The notes beneath the pieces are model-generated. The model was given only the letters and a program-made list of their open reading frames with translations, searched no databases and had not been told where the DNA came from. DNA of 64,000 nucleotides from Pseudomonas sp. Gutcm_11s (lineage in GTDB: Bacteria; Pseudomonadota; Gammaproteobacteria; Pseudomonadales; Pseudomonadaceae), in NCBI RefSeq assembly GCF_028649395.1, contig NZ_JAQSUW010000009.1:327989-391988 (forward strand), written 5' to 3'. Made by a program: the position numbers and the translations under genes. The first letter of the stretch is position 1; each line of letters starts with the position of its first letter. Shown one piece after another: positions 1-13,221 of the stretch.

Positions 1-385
1 GCACCAGTTGCTGAGTGGCCTGGAGGCTGCTGCTGGTGGTGCCCTGCTGCCGTTCTACGAGCTGCTCGCGCACCAGCCGGCCTGGTTGCGCGCCCAGTTG
101 CAGACGGCCCCGGCAGGCCCGCTCAGCGAGGCGCTGCGTGGCTGTCTACCGGTTGAGGCCGAAGCCGAGCCGGCGGTGAGCGGGGCGGTCGAGACGCTGA
201 GTACCCGCGAACTGGCGGTGCTGCGGCTGATCGCGCTGGGCTGCTCGAATCAGGAGATCAGCGATCGCCTGTTCATCTCCCTGCACACGGTCAAGACCCA
301 CGCCCGCCACATCAACAGCAAGCTCGGCGTCGAGCGGCGCACCCAGGCCGTGGCGCGAGCCAAGGGTCTGGGCCTGATCAGCTGA
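1..385 (+). CDS. LuxR-family transcriptional regulator, C-terminal part (5' end outside window)
   Basis: The reading frame is open from the left edge and stops at 385, so only the last ~128 residues are visible. The final ~65 residues form a LuxR/GerE helix-turn-helix, with the motif LSTRELAVLRLIALG followed by SNQEISDRLFISLHTVKTH. The upstream part is alanine- and leucine-rich and could be the end of a MalT/TPR-like domain. It would bind DNA as a transcription factor, but the sensory domain and target are unknown. The stop overlaps the end of the convergent gene on the minus strand by 8 bp. Confidence 0.8.
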   Translation, partial: HQLLSGLEAAAGGALLPFYELLAHQPAWLRAQLQTAPAGPLSEALRGCLPVEAEAEPAVSGAVETLSTRELAVLRLIALGCSNQEISDRLFISLHTVKTHARHINSKLGVERRTQAVARAKGLGLIS

Positions 386-1208
386 CTTCCAGCGGATCGA
401 ACTCGCGGCGGCGTTCCAGAATCAGCTGCAGGTTGTCGTGCTGCCAGGGATGGAAGTCGGCGCGGTAGAAGTCCAAGTAGACGCGTACCAGCGGGCGCAG
501 GATGCCGCGGCTGCCCCACAGCCAGGCAAGGCCGTCGCGCCAGACCTTCCAGTTCCACAACAGGCCGTCGCGGCGCAGCATGTGTACCAGCCCCTTGAAG
601 GTGTCCAGGGTGAAGAAGAAGGTGCTGTGCAGCATGGCGCGGCGACGTATCCAGACCTTGCCACAGACCTGCTGGTAGAGGTCGAAGGCCACCGCCTTGT
701 GCTCGCTTTCCTCCAGCGCATGCCAGCGCCATAGGCGCGCCATTTCCGGGTCGGCGCCGGCCAGCCAGTCGGGGTTCTGGAGAATGGCGTCGGCCATGAT
801 CGCGGTGAGGTGCTCCACTGCCGTGGTGGCTGCCAGGTGCGCCTTGGGCGGCAGGTGTTTGCGCACGAAGGCCAGGCGTTTCTTCAGGCGCCGCTCCAGA
901 TAATCCAGGTCGTAGCCAGCTTCGCGCAGCGCCTCGCTGTAGTGCTCGTGCTCGCGACTGTGGTGGGCTTCCTGGCCGATGAAACCACGAATCTGCGCCT
1001 GCTGCTGCGGGTCGGTGACCTGGTCGCGATAGGCGCGCACCGAGTCGATGAAGAAGCGTTCGCCATCGGGGAACAGCAGCGACATCGCATCGAAGAAGTG
1101 GCTCTTGAAGGCGTTGTCCCCATGCCAGTGGCGGCGCCAGGGCGAAGGCAGGGTGAACTCCGGCTGACGCGGCTTGATCAACAGGTCGTGCGGGGTGGGG
1201 CGGTGCAT
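378..1208 (-). CDS. Metal-dependent hydrolase-like protein (PF10118 type)
   Basis: The 276-residue protein has no signal peptide and resembles the Pseudomonas family annotated as predicted metal-dependent hydrolase. Likely metal ligands are clustered His/Glu motifs reminiscent of a ferritin-like four-helix diiron fold: EAHHSREH, then EHLTA, then EESEHKAVAFD. The reaction is unknown to me. I start it at the ATG at 1208, which has GGGAGG a few bases upstream; the ATG at 1220 lacks a ribosome binding site. It is divergent from the AraC-type gene starting at 1331, so the two may share a control region of about 120 bp. Confidence 0.7.
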   Translation of the reverse strand: MHRPTPHDLLIKPRQPEFTLPSPWRRHWHGDNAFKSHFFDAMSLLFPDGERFFIDSVRAYRDQVTDPQQQAQIRGFIGQEAHHSREHEHYSEALREAGYDLDYLERRLKKRLAFVRKHLPPKAHLAATTAVEHLTAIMADAILQNPDWLAGADPEMARLWRWHALEESEHKAVAFDLYQQVCGKVWIRRRAMLHSTFFFTLDTFKGLVHMLRRDGLLWNWKVWRDGLAWLWGSRGILRPLVRVYLDFYRADFHPWQHDNLQLILERRREFDPLEVS

Positions 1209-1330
1209 GCGGCCTCCCATCTTGTAGTTATGTTCGAGAGGACTATGGGCTTGTGGGCTTTTCCCGGACAAGGTTATCTTCAGCCAAGTTTCAGGTCATA
1301 TCCGGCCAACGATCATTGCGGTCAACTCCG

Positions 1331-2374
1331 ATGAGCAAACCCCTGACCCTGAGTTCCGAGCTGGTTCCCATCACCTATGCCGAGGCCCTGTTGCAATTGG
1401 CAGGCGAGCGCGGCATCGGGCGCGAGCGGCTGCTCGGCGCGGCGGGCATCCGCCCCGAGCAACTGCAGAGCCCCTCCGGGCGGTTGTCCTTTATCGATTT
1501 CCACCAGCTTGCCGCTACAGCCCTGGTGATGTGCGAGGAGCCGGCGCTGGGCCTGCTGCTGGGCCTGCGGCTGAACGCATCGGCCCATGGCATCCTCGGC
1601 TATGCGCTGCTGTCCAGCGCCAACCTGGGCAAGGCGGTGCATTTTGCCCTGCGCTATTACCGGGTCCTGGGGCTGACCTTCGATCTGGAGCTGGTAGATA
1701 ACCCGGATTCGCTGGAGCTGCGGGCCAGCGAGTCGATCCCCCTCGGCGCCCTCGGGCGTTTCGCCGCGGAGGGGCTATTCGGCAGCCTGTATGCCATTGC
1801 CCAGTTCCTGCTCGGCGAGCCGCCGCAGGGGCTCGAGATCGGCTTCGCCTATGCCGAGCCGGAACATGCCGCGCGTTATCACGAAACCTTCGGCGTGGCG
1901 GTGCAGTTCGATCAGCCCTGGCATTGGTTTCGCCTGCCGCGCCATTACCTGGAACGGCCCATGGCCCTGGCCAATCCGGCGACCATGCAGATGTGCGAGC
2001 AGCAATGCGAAGCCCTGCTGGCCACCCTGAATGTGCAGGAGGGCCTGCTCAGCCGTCTGCGCCGCCTGCTGCTGGCGCGGCCCGGTGACTTCCCCAACCT
2101 GGACAGCGCCGCCAGCGCCCTGCACACCAGCGGCCGCAGCCTGCGACGGCACCTGGCCACTGCCGGCACCAGCTACCAGCAGGTGCTCGACGAGGTGCGC
2201 AAGCGCCTGGCCCTGCAGTACCTGGAAACCACCCACCTGCCGGTATTCGAGATCGCCCTGCTGCTGGGCTTCAGCGACCAGTCCAACTTCCGCCGGGCCT
2301 TTCGCAAATGGACGGGCAGGGCGCCGAAGGACTATCGTGCGCGGCCCGTGACCGCCGAGGAGACCGTTCGATGA
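1331..2374 (+). CDS. oruR: AraC/XylS-family regulator, OruR-like
   Basis: The 347-residue protein has an N-terminal ligand-binding region of the Arabinose_bd type (residues ~20-200) and a C-terminal AraC double helix-turn-helix with the hallmark FEIALLLGFSDQSNFRRAFRKWTG. In P. aeruginosa the gene before the MBL hydrolase and OmpA lipoprotein is, as I recall, oruR (PA0831), an activator of ornithine use, and the gene order here is the same. The symbol therefore rests on synteny plus family, not on a binding site. The stop overlaps the ATG of the next gene (ATGA), so the two are probably cotranscribed. Confidence 0.7.
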   Translation: MSKPLTLSSELVPITYAEALLQLAGERGIGRERLLGAAGIRPEQLQSPSGRLSFIDFHQLAATALVMCEEPALGLLLGLRLNASAHGILGYALLSSANLGKAVHFALRYYRVLGLTFDLELVDNPDSLELRASESIPLGALGRFAAEGLFGSLYAIAQFLLGEPPQGLEIGFAYAEPEHAARYHETFGVAVQFDQPWHWFRLPRHYLERPMALANPATMQMCEQQCEALLATLNVQEGLLSRLRRLLLARPGDFPNLDSAASALHTSGRSLRRHLATAGTSYQQVLDEVRKRLALQYLETTHLPVFEIALLLGFSDQSNFRRAFRKWTGRAPKDYRARPVTAEETVR

Positions 2375-3015
2375 CCGCAACCCCGCAACCCAGCCTGATC
2401 CGCGAGACCTTCCCGGTCGGGCCCTTGCAGTGCAACTGCACCATCATCGGCGACCCGCTGACCAAGAAGGCCATCGTCGTGGACCCGGGCGGCAACCCCG
2501 AGCTGATCATGGCACGTCTGGAGAAACACGGTCTCAAGGTGGTCAGCATCATCCACACTCATGCCCACCTGGACCACTTCCTCGCTTCCGGACAGATGAA
2601 GGAGAAGACCGGCGCCACCCTACACCTGCACAAGGACGACCAGTTCCTCTGGGACAACCTGGAGATGCAGTGCCGCATGTTCGGCGTGCCCTACACCCCG
2701 GTGCCGGCGCCGGACCAGTGGCTCGCCGATGACGAGGAACTGGCCTGCGGTTGCGGTGTGGCCCTGCATACGCCGGGACATACGCCTGGCTCCACCAGTT
2801 TCTGGTTCGCCGATGCCAAGCTGCTGATCGCTGGCGACACTCTGTTCCGCCGTGGCATCGGCCGTACCGACCTGTGGGGCGGCGACTACGCCACCATCGA
2901 GCGCTCCATCAAGCGCCTGTATACGCTGGACGAGGATGCCACCGTGGTCACCGGCCATGGTCCGGATACCCGCCTGGGCGACGAGATGCGCGAGAACCCC
3001 TTCATCCGCGCCTGA
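2371..3015 (+). CDS. Metallo-beta-lactamase fold hydrolase, glyoxalase II-like (YcbL type)
   Basis: This 214-residue protein carries the MBL metal site: THAHLDH at ~residues 62-68, a second His in HTPGHTPGS, Asp in IAGDTLF, and a late His in VTGHGPDT. It is shorter than classical glyoxalase II and matches the YcbL/GloB2-like class that hydrolyses glutathione thioesters. It would act in the cytoplasm on lactoylglutathione or a related thioester, which is inferred from family only. The start codon overlaps the stop of the AraC-type gene by 4 bp, suggesting translational coupling. Confidence 0.8.
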   Translation: MTATPQPSLIRETFPVGPLQCNCTIIGDPLTKKAIVVDPGGNPELIMARLEKHGLKVVSIIHTHAHLDHFLASGQMKEKTGATLHLHKDDQFLWDNLEMQCRMFGVPYTPVPAPDQWLADDEELACGCGVALHTPGHTPGSTSFWFADAKLLIAGDTLFRRGIGRTDLWGGDYATIERSIKRLYTLDEDATVVTGHGPDTRLGDEMRENPFIRA

Positions 3016-3095
3016 CAGGGAATCTTTCCTCGCCGCTTCGCTCTAACCTGTTGCCGGTCCGTCCGACTGGTAACCCCGCTTCAGGAGTAACCCTC

Positions 3096-3779
3096 ATGTA
3101 TACCCCTTCACGCCTGACTCTCGCCGCACTGCTGTTGGCGCTGCTGACTGGCTGTGCCTCGCAGAATCCCTACGACAACCAGAGCCAGCAGAGCTCTGGT
3201 GGCATGAGCAAGACCGCCAAGTACGGCGGCCTCGGAGCCCTGGCCGGTGCAGTGGCCGGTGCCGCGATCAATCACGACAACCGTGGCAAGGGCGCGCTGA
3301 TTGGCGCCGCAGTGGCCGGCGCTGCTGGTGCCGGTTACGGCTACTACGCCGACAAGCAGGAAGAAGAGCTGCGCCGCAGCATGGAAGGCACCGGCGTGGA
3401 AGTGCAGCGCCAGGGCGACACCATCCAGCTGATCATGCCCGGCAACATCACCTTCGCCACCGACTCCGCGGACATCGCCAGCAGCTTCTACAACCCGCTG
3501 AACAACCTGGCCACCTCGTTCCGCCAGTACAACCAGAACAGCATCGAGATCGTCGGCCACACCGACAGTACCGGCAACCATGCCTACAACGTGGGCTTGT
3601 CGCAGCGCCGTGCGCAGAGCGTGGCCAACTACCTGATGGCCCAGGGCGTCGACGCCTCGCGCCTGAGCACCCGTGGCGCCGGCCCGGATCAGCCGGTGGC
3701 CAGCAACGCCACGGCCGATGGTCGCGCGCAGAATCGCCGGGTCGAAGTCACCCTGCGGCCGCTGCCCGGCGCGCAATAA
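3096..3779 (+). CDS. OmpA-family outer-membrane lipoprotein (YiaD-like)
   Basis: The 227-residue precursor has a lipoprotein signal with lipobox LTGC (Cys20). A glycine-zipper region follows at ~residues 44-85 (GALAGAVAGAA and GALIGAAVAGAAGAG), then a C-terminal OmpA peptidoglycan-binding domain with IEIVGHTDSTG and LSQRRAQSVANYL. It should sit in the outer membrane and contact peptidoglycan. A good ribosome site (AGGAG) precedes the ATG. The position after the MBL gene matches P. aeruginosa PA0833. A hairpin follows the stop. Confidence 0.88.
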   Translation: MYTPSRLTLAALLLALLTGCASQNPYDNQSQQSSGGMSKTAKYGGLGALAGAVAGAAINHDNRGKGALIGAAVAGAAGAGYGYYADKQEEELRRSMEGTGVEVQRQGDTIQLIMPGNITFATDSADIASSFYNPLNNLATSFRQYNQNSIEIVGHTDSTGNHAYNVGLSQRRAQSVANYLMAQGVDASRLSTRGAGPDQPVASNATADGRAQNRRVEVTLRPLPGAQ

Positions 3780-3799
3780 CCGCCAGGACGTTACACAAC

Positions 3800-3824
3800 G
3801 AAAGGCCCCGCGAGGGGCCTTTCG
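3800..3824 (+). terminator. Rho-independent terminator after the OmpA lipoprotein gene
   Basis: The stem AAAGGCCCC / GGGGCCTTT with a GCGA-like loop lies about 20 bp after the stop codon. The trailing T tract is short (TTTCG), so termination may be incomplete. Confidence 0.75.
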
Positions 3825-3974
3825 CGTTTCTGATGATGGCCAAGTGCCGTCTGTCGTATGAGCCGACCCCTGAAAAAACCTGACTACACTCCCAGTTGAC
3901 GCGCGGAGCGCTGCGCGTGAGTCGCCACGCCTCGGGGGAGCCCGGCGCGCGTCGGCGAAGGAACAGGAGACCCC

Positions 3975-7733
<3,759 letters not shown>

Positions 7734-7747
7734 GGGAGGAGGGCCAG

Positions 7748-9898
7748 ATGGCGCAGCCGCAGCGTGAGGCTGAGAACAACGAGCAGATTCTGCTGGTGGT
7801 GGACGACCGCGAGGAGAACCTGGTGGCCATGGAGGCCCTGCTCGACAACGGCGACTGGAACGTACGCACGGTCAACTCCGGCGAGGCTGCGTTGCGCTGC
7901 ATGATGGACGAGGACGTCGGCCTGGTCCTGCTCGACGTGCAGATGCCGCGCATGGATGGTTTCGAGGTGGCCCGCCTGATGCGCGGCAGCCCGCACACCC
8001 GGCATACGCCGATCATCTTCCTCTCCGCCATCGCCCATACCGAGGAGTCGGTGCTGCAGGGCTATGCCATCGGCGCGGTGGACTTCATCCTCAAGCCGTT
8101 CGATCCCACGGTGCTCAAGCACAAGATCGGTACCCTGCTGGAGCAGGAACGCCATCGCCACGAGCTGTTGCAGCTGACCCAGCAGCTGGACCGCGAGCGC
8201 GCCTTCAACGCCTCGGTGCTGGACAACGCCTCGGAAGGCATCCTGGTGATCGACCAGGACGGCATCATCCGTTTCGCCAACCCGGCGATGGCGCAGATGC
8301 TCCATGGCAGCGTGGCGGACTTGCAGGGCAGCGCGTTGCTCGCGCACCTACGGGCGCCCGAGATGTCGATGGACTGGAAGCAGAGCGAGTTCTATCGCCA
8401 CTGGCGCAGCGGCAAGACCTACCGCCTGCACGATGCGGTGCTGGCCACGCTCGATGGCGCGTTGATGCCGGCGGCGCTGTCCTGCTCGCCATTGCCGCAG
8501 TACCAGAATTCCATGGTGCTGATCGCCCTCGACATGTCGGTGGTGCGCAACCTGCACGCCCAGCTGGAGTCCCAGGCCGTCACCGATGCGCTGACCGGGC
8601 TGTTCAATCGCCGCGGCTTCCATCAGGCGCTGGAGGCGGCGCTGTCGCGGGTCGACCGCAACGGCAAGCGCATGGCCGTGCTCTATCTGGACCTGGATGG
8701 CTTCAAGCGCATAAACGACTCGCTTGGCCATGACGCCGGCGACCAGATACTGCGCAAGGTTGGCGAGCAGCTGAAGCACTGTCTGCGCCCCTACGACATC
8801 GTGGCGCGCATGGGCGGCGACGAATTCACCGCGCTGCTCGATACTTTGGACCACCCCGAGGATGCGGCGCGGGTGGCGGAGAAGCTGATCGAACTGGTGT
8901 CGGTACGGCACAAGGTGGACGGCATCGAATTCACCCTGGGCGCCAGCATCGGCATCGCCTGCTACCCCGACTGTGGTACCTCGGTGGACGGCCTGCTGCG
9001 CTCGGCAGACATGGCCATGTACGAGGCCAAGCGCGCCGGGCGCCAGCAATATCGCTTCTTCTCACCGGAGATGAACGGCCGCGCGCGTTCACGGCTGATG
9101 CTCGAGGAGAGCCTGCGCAATGCCATCGAGAAGGACGACTTCGTGCTGGTCTACCAGCCGCAGATCGACCTTGCCAGCGGTCGACTGCGTGGTTTCGAGG
9201 CGCTGCTGCGCTGGGAGCACCGCGTGGCCGGGACCATCTCGCCGGGGGTGTTCATTCCGCTGCTGGAGGAGACGCGCCTGATCAATCGCCTGGGCGACTG
9301 GATCTTCAACCAGGGCATTCGCCAGTGCCGGGCGTGGCAGGCGCAGTTCGGTGAGCAGCTGCTGCTCAGTCTCAACGTCAGCCCGGTGCAGTTCGGCACG
9401 CCGCAACTGGTGGAGGACCTGCGCCGGGTGCTGGAGGCGCACGGGCTGAATCCCTCGCAGCTGGAGGTGGAAGTGACCGAAGGCGCGCTGATGCAGGATC
9501 TCGACAACACCCGCGAGCAGCTGAAGCAGCTGCGCGCCCTGGGCGTGCGCATTGCCATCGACGACTTCGGCACCGGCTATTCGTCGCTGGCCTATCTACG
9601 TCACTTCGAATTGGACACGCTGAAGATCGACCGCTTGTTCGTGGCCAACATGCTGGATTCGCCGAAAGATGCGGCCATCGTCAGCACCATCATCGACCTG
9701 GGCCACCACCTGGGCCTGGAGGTGGTCGCCGAAGGAGTGGAGACCCTGGAGCAGCGCGACTGGCTGATGGCCCATCACTGCACCACCATGCAGGGCTTCC
9801 TGGTGGCGCCGGGGCTGTCGACGGCGCGGGCCAGCAACTTCCCGCGGCGCCTGGACTGGAGCACCTGGAAGCCGGACGAGCCGCCCCTGGTGCTCTGA
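7748..9898 (+). CDS. Response regulator with PAS, GGDEF and EAL domains
   Basis: The 716-residue protein has an N-terminal receiver (Asp63 in LLDVQMP, Lys in LKPFDP), a PAS-like sensor at ~155-265, an intact GGDEF motif (356-360) and an intact EAL domain (EAL at 484-486, DDFGTGYSS, VAEGVETLEQ). An RxxD inhibitory site (RPYD) lies five residues before GGDEF. Both cyclase and phosphodiesterase activity are possible; which dominates cannot be read from sequence. I start at the ATG at 7748, which follows a strong GGGAGGAGG; an earlier GTG at 7730 overlaps the preceding gene. It forms an operon with the hybrid kinase, its likely phosphodonor. Confidence 0.9.
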   Translation: MAQPQREAENNEQILLVVDDREENLVAMEALLDNGDWNVRTVNSGEAALRCMMDEDVGLVLLDVQMPRMDGFEVARLMRGSPHTRHTPIIFLSAIAHTEESVLQGYAIGAVDFILKPFDPTVLKHKIGTLLEQERHRHELLQLTQQLDRERAFNASVLDNASEGILVIDQDGIIRFANPAMAQMLHGSVADLQGSALLAHLRAPEMSMDWKQSEFYRHWRSGKTYRLHDAVLATLDGALMPAALSCSPLPQYQNSMVLIALDMSVVRNLHAQLESQAVTDALTGLFNRRGFHQALEAALSRVDRNGKRMAVLYLDLDGFKRINDSLGHDAGDQILRKVGEQLKHCLRPYDIVARMGGDEFTALLDTLDHPEDAARVAEKLIELVSVRHKVDGIEFTLGASIGIACYPDCGTSVDGLLRSADMAMYEAKRAGRQQYRFFSPEMNGRARSRLMLEESLRNAIEKDDFVLVYQPQIDLASGRLRGFEALLRWEHRVAGTISPGVFIPLLEETRLINRLGDWIFNQGIRQCRAWQAQFGEQLLLSLNVSPVQFGTPQLVEDLRRVLEAHGLNPSQLEVEVTEGALMQDLDNTREQLKQLRALGVRIAIDDFGTGYSSLAYLRHFELDTLKIDRLFVANMLDSPKDAAIVSTIIDLGHHLGLEVVAEGVETLEQRDWLMAHHCTTMQGFLVAPGLSTARASNFPRRLDWSTWKPDEPPLVL

Positions 9899-9901
9899 GG
9901 T

Positions 9902-10810
9902 TCAGCTACGGCCGGGGTACTGCTGGTGCAGCGCGGCCAGCTGGGCGTCCTTGGCCTCCCACAACTGATTGACCCACTGCTGGAAGCGCAGGCGGTATTC
10001 CTCGTCCTGGTCGTAGTTGCGGCCGATGAACTCGGTGGGGATGGCCAGCTTGTCGAAGCGCACCACCACCTGATCCAGGCGCCCGCAGAGCAGGTCCCAG
10101 AAACCCGGGTTGCCGGACGGGTAGTGGATGGTGACGTTGACGATGGCGTCCAGCTGCTCGCCCATGGCGTCCAGCACGAAGGCGATGCCGCCGGCCTTGG
10201 GCTTGAGCAGGTACTTGAACGGCGAGTTCTGCTGGGCATGCTTCTGCGGGGTCAGGCGGGTGCCTTCGAGGAAGTTGAACACCGACACCGGGTTGTTCTT
10301 GTAGCGGGCACAGGCCCTGCGGGTGGTGGCCAGGTCCTGGCCGCGCTTCTCCGGGTGCTTGGCCAGGTATTCCTTGCTGTAGCGCTTCATGAACGGGAAC
10401 TCGAGCGCCCACCAGCACAGGCCGATCACCGGCACCCAGATCAGCTCCTGCTTGAGGAAGAACTTGAGAAAGGGTACGCGTCGGTTGAGCAGGTACTGCA
10501 GCACCAGGATGTCTACCCAGCTCTGGTGATTGCTGGTGATCAGGTAGGAGTGGCGCAGGTCCATGCCCTGGATGCCTTCGACGTCCCAGCGGGTGTCGCG
10601 CACCTGATTCATCCAGAACTTGTTGAAGCTGATCCAGAACTCGGCGATGGCGTGCATCACGAAGCGCAATCCACGCTGAATCGGCGGGATCGGCAGCAGC
10701 AGCTTGAGCAGCGCCACGGCGAACAATGGCCAGCAGCAGATCAGAGTGTTGAGAGCCAACAGCAGGGCGCTGATGACACCACGCAGAGGGGCGGGCAGGA
10801 ATTGCAGCAT
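9902..10810 (-). CDS. Membrane-associated 1-acylglycerol-phosphate acyltransferase-like protein (YihG/PlsC family)
   Basis: The 302-residue protein has an N-terminal hydrophobic segment, the NHQSWVD (HX4D) catalytic motif and FLEGTR, as in PlsC-type acyltransferases. It resembles the YihG branch rather than the shorter PlsC. It likely transfers acyl chains to lysophospholipids at the inner membrane. The start at 10810 (MLQFLPAPLRG) matches the usual N terminus of the family; an upstream Met at 10888 would add a poorly conserved leader. It is convergent with the GGDEF-EAL gene (3 bp apart). Confidence 0.8.
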   Translation of the reverse strand: MLQFLPAPLRGVISALLLALNTLICCWPLFAVALLKLLLPIPPIQRGLRFVMHAIAEFWISFNKFWMNQVRDTRWDVEGIQGMDLRHSYLITSNHQSWVDILVLQYLLNRRVPFLKFFLKQELIWVPVIGLCWWALEFPFMKRYSKEYLAKHPEKRGQDLATTRRACARYKNNPVSVFNFLEGTRLTPQKHAQQNSPFKYLLKPKAGGIAFVLDAMGEQLDAIVNVTIHYPSGNPGFWDLLCGRLDQVVVRFDKLAIPTEFIGRNYDQDEEYRLRFQQWVNQLWEAKDAQLAALHQQYPGRS

Positions 10811-11101
10811 GGGCTCGAATGGCTCCTGGTCAGGGGGCTTTCTGTGCGCCCCGTACGGTCGAGATACCTGCAGCATTCCCTGCGGCAAGTCGGTCCGGCG
10901 CCAAGGTTAACGCTTGTACACTGAACGGCAAGTGCTGGTGGTGACCGCAGGGTCTTCCAGACAGGCGTCGCCATCCGCGCCGGGCGCGCGAATTCTAGCT
11001 CACTGACTGTGACTGATGTCGCCTCGCAGGTGGCCTTTCCCTTGGGTGATTTGCCGCTGAGGCCCATGCCCGCTAGCGAGGGCCTCGGTGTTGCGGCGCG
11101 C
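10811..11101. other. Intergenic region between the acyltransferase gene and pta
   Basis: About 290 bp without a credible gene. It must contain the promoter of the minus-strand acyltransferase and the 3' end of the pta transcript. A 7-bp inverted repeat (GAGGCCC / GGGCCTC, 11059-11086) lies 15-45 bp beyond the pta stop and may fold in the transcript, but no T tract follows. I saw no strong promoter consensus. Confidence 0.4.
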
Positions 11102-13201
11102 TCAGCCCTTGGCCGCAGCCTGGATTGCGGTGAGGGCGATGGTGTAGACGATGTCGTCCACCAGTGCGCCGCGCGACAGGTCGTTCACCGGCTTGCGCAG
11201 GCCCTGCAGCATGGGGCCGACGCTGACGCAGTCGGCGCTGCGCTGCACGGCCTTGTAGGTGGTGTTGCCGGTGTTCAGGTCGGGGAACACGAACACGGTG
11301 GCGCGGCCGGCCACCTGGCTGTTCGGCGCCTTCTGCCGGCCGACGCTGGCGATGGCCGCAGCGTCGTACTGCAGCGGGCCGTCGATCAGCAGGGCCGGGT
11401 TGGCCTCGCGCGCCAGACGGGTCGCCTCGCGCACCTTGTCCACCTCGGCGCCGCTGCCGGAGTCACCGGTGGAGTAGCTGATCATCGCCACCCGTGCCGG
11501 CACGCCGAAGGCTTCGGCGGAGGCGGCGCTCTGCAGGGCGATCTCGGCCAGTTCGGTGGCATTGGGGTCCGGGTTCACCGCGCAGTCGCCATACACCAGC
11601 ACCTGGTCCGGCAGGAGCATGAAGAACACCGAGGACACCAGCTTGTAGCCGGGTGCGGTCTTGATCAGCTGCAGGGCCGGGCGGATGGTGTTGGCGGTGG
11701 TGTGGATAGCGCCGGAGACCAGGCCGTCGACCTCATCCAGGGCCAGCATCATGGTGCCCAGCACCACACTGTCCTCCAGCTGGGCCAGGGCCATTGGCGC
11801 GTTGAGGCCCTTGCCCTTGCGCAGCTCGACCATGGGGTCGACGTAACGCCCACGAATCACCTCCGGGTCGAGGATTTCCAGGCCTGGTGGCAGCTCGATG
11901 CCCTGGGCCTTGGCTACGTTGAACACGTCTTCCGGCTTGGCCAGCAGCACGCAGCGGGCGATGCCGCGCGCCTGGCAGATGGCCGCAGCCTGCACGGTGC
12001 GGGGCTCACTGCCCTCCGGAAGGACGACGCGCTTGTTCGCCGCCTGGGCGCGGCGCACCAGCTGGTAGCGGAACGCCGGCGGCGACAGGCGCAGCTCGCG
12101 CGGGGTGCCGCAGCGCTGCTTGAGCCAGTCCAGGTCGATGTGCCCGGCGACGAAGTCGGTGACCTTCTCCGCGCGCTCGCGGTCGTCCACCGGGATTTCC
12201 TTGTTCATGCGGTTGAGGTTGGTCGCCGTGTCGTAGGAGCCGGTGCTCACCGTCAGCACCGGCAGGCCGCCTTGCAGGGCGCCACGGCACAGCTCGAGGA
12301 TGCGCTCGTCCGGCGGGAAGTCGCTGCACAGCAGCAGGCCGGCCAGCGGTACGCCGTTCATGGCGGCGAGGCTGGCGGCCATGATGATGTCGTCGCGATC
12401 ACCAGGGGTGACCACCAGCACACCGGGCTTGAGCAGCTGCACGGTGTTGGGTACGGCGCGCGCGCACAGCACGATGTTCTGCACCCGGCGCTGTTCATAG
12501 TCACCGGCGTTGAGCACCTGGGCGCCGAGCAGGTCGGCCACGTCGCGGGTGCGTGGGGCGTTCAGTTCGTCCTGCCAGGGAATGCAGCCGAGAAGGCGGA
12601 AGTCGCCACTGCGCAGCAACGGCGAGAGCTGGCTCAGACCCTCGGTGAAGGCCTCGACGCCCTCCGGGTGGCGCACCTTGTTGAGGATCACGCCGATCAC
12701 CTTGGGATCGCGCGGGCCGCCAAACAGCTGGGCCTGGATCTCGATGCGGTCGGACAGCTCGGTGAGCTTCTCCGGCTCCTCGCCCTCGGGCGCCGAGACC
12801 AGGATGATCTCGGCGTCCAGGCTCTTGGCCAGGTGCACGTTGACCCGTGCGGCGTAGCTGGCGTGGCGGGTCGGCACCATGCCTTCGACGATCAGCACGT
12901 CCATGCCCTGGGCAGCCTGCTGGTGCAGGCTGACGATCTCTTCCAGCAGCTCGTCGAGGTGGCCGTCGCCGAGCATGCGCTCGACCTGGGTCAGCGGTAG
13001 CGAGCGCGGCGGCAGCAGGCCATGGGTGCGCGCGATCAGTTCGCTGGAGCGCTCCGGGCCTGCATCGCCAGGGTGCGGCTGGGCGATCGGTTTGAAGAAC
13101 CCGACCTTCAGCCCGGCGCGCTGCAGGGCGCGGACCAGGCCGAGACTGATGGAGGTAAGGCCGACGCCGAAACCGGTGGGGGCGATGAAGAAGGTATGCA
13201 T
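11102..13201 (-). CDS. pta: Phosphate acetyltransferase
   Basis: This 699-residue protein is the long Pta form. It has an N-terminal BioD-like P-loop domain (MHTFFIAPTGFGVGLTSISL), a central DRTGG domain and a C-terminal PTA_PTB catalytic domain (VLPEGSEPRTVQAA, SYSTGDSGSGAEVDKV, VGPMLQGLRKPVNDLSRG). It interconverts acetyl-CoA and acetyl phosphate in the cytoplasm. It lies 20 bp after ackA on the same strand, so the pair forms the usual acetate operon, giving overflow acetate or acetate uptake and acetyl phosphate for response regulators. Length and motifs are normal. Confidence 0.96.
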   Translation of the reverse strand: MHTFFIAPTGFGVGLTSISLGLVRALQRAGLKVGFFKPIAQPHPGDAGPERSSELIARTHGLLPPRSLPLTQVERMLGDGHLDELLEEIVSLHQQAAQGMDVLIVEGMVPTRHASYAARVNVHLAKSLDAEIILVSAPEGEEPEKLTELSDRIEIQAQLFGGPRDPKVIGVILNKVRHPEGVEAFTEGLSQLSPLLRSGDFRLLGCIPWQDELNAPRTRDVADLLGAQVLNAGDYEQRRVQNIVLCARAVPNTVQLLKPGVLVVTPGDRDDIIMAASLAAMNGVPLAGLLLCSDFPPDERILELCRGALQGGLPVLTVSTGSYDTATNLNRMNKEIPVDDRERAEKVTDFVAGHIDLDWLKQRCGTPRELRLSPPAFRYQLVRRAQAANKRVVLPEGSEPRTVQAAAICQARGIARCVLLAKPEDVFNVAKAQGIELPPGLEILDPEVIRGRYVDPMVELRKGKGLNAPMALAQLEDSVVLGTMMLALDEVDGLVSGAIHTTANTIRPALQLIKTAPGYKLVSSVFFMLLPDQVLVYGDCAVNPDPNATELAEIALQSAASAEAFGVPARVAMISYSTGDSGSGAEVDKVREATRLAREANPALLIDGPLQYDAAAIASVGRQKAPNSQVAGRATVFVFPDLNTGNTTYKAVQRSADCVSVGPMLQGLRKPVNDLSRGALVDDIVYTIALTAIQAAAKG

Positions 13202-13221
13202 GAGCGTTCCTTGAATGACCG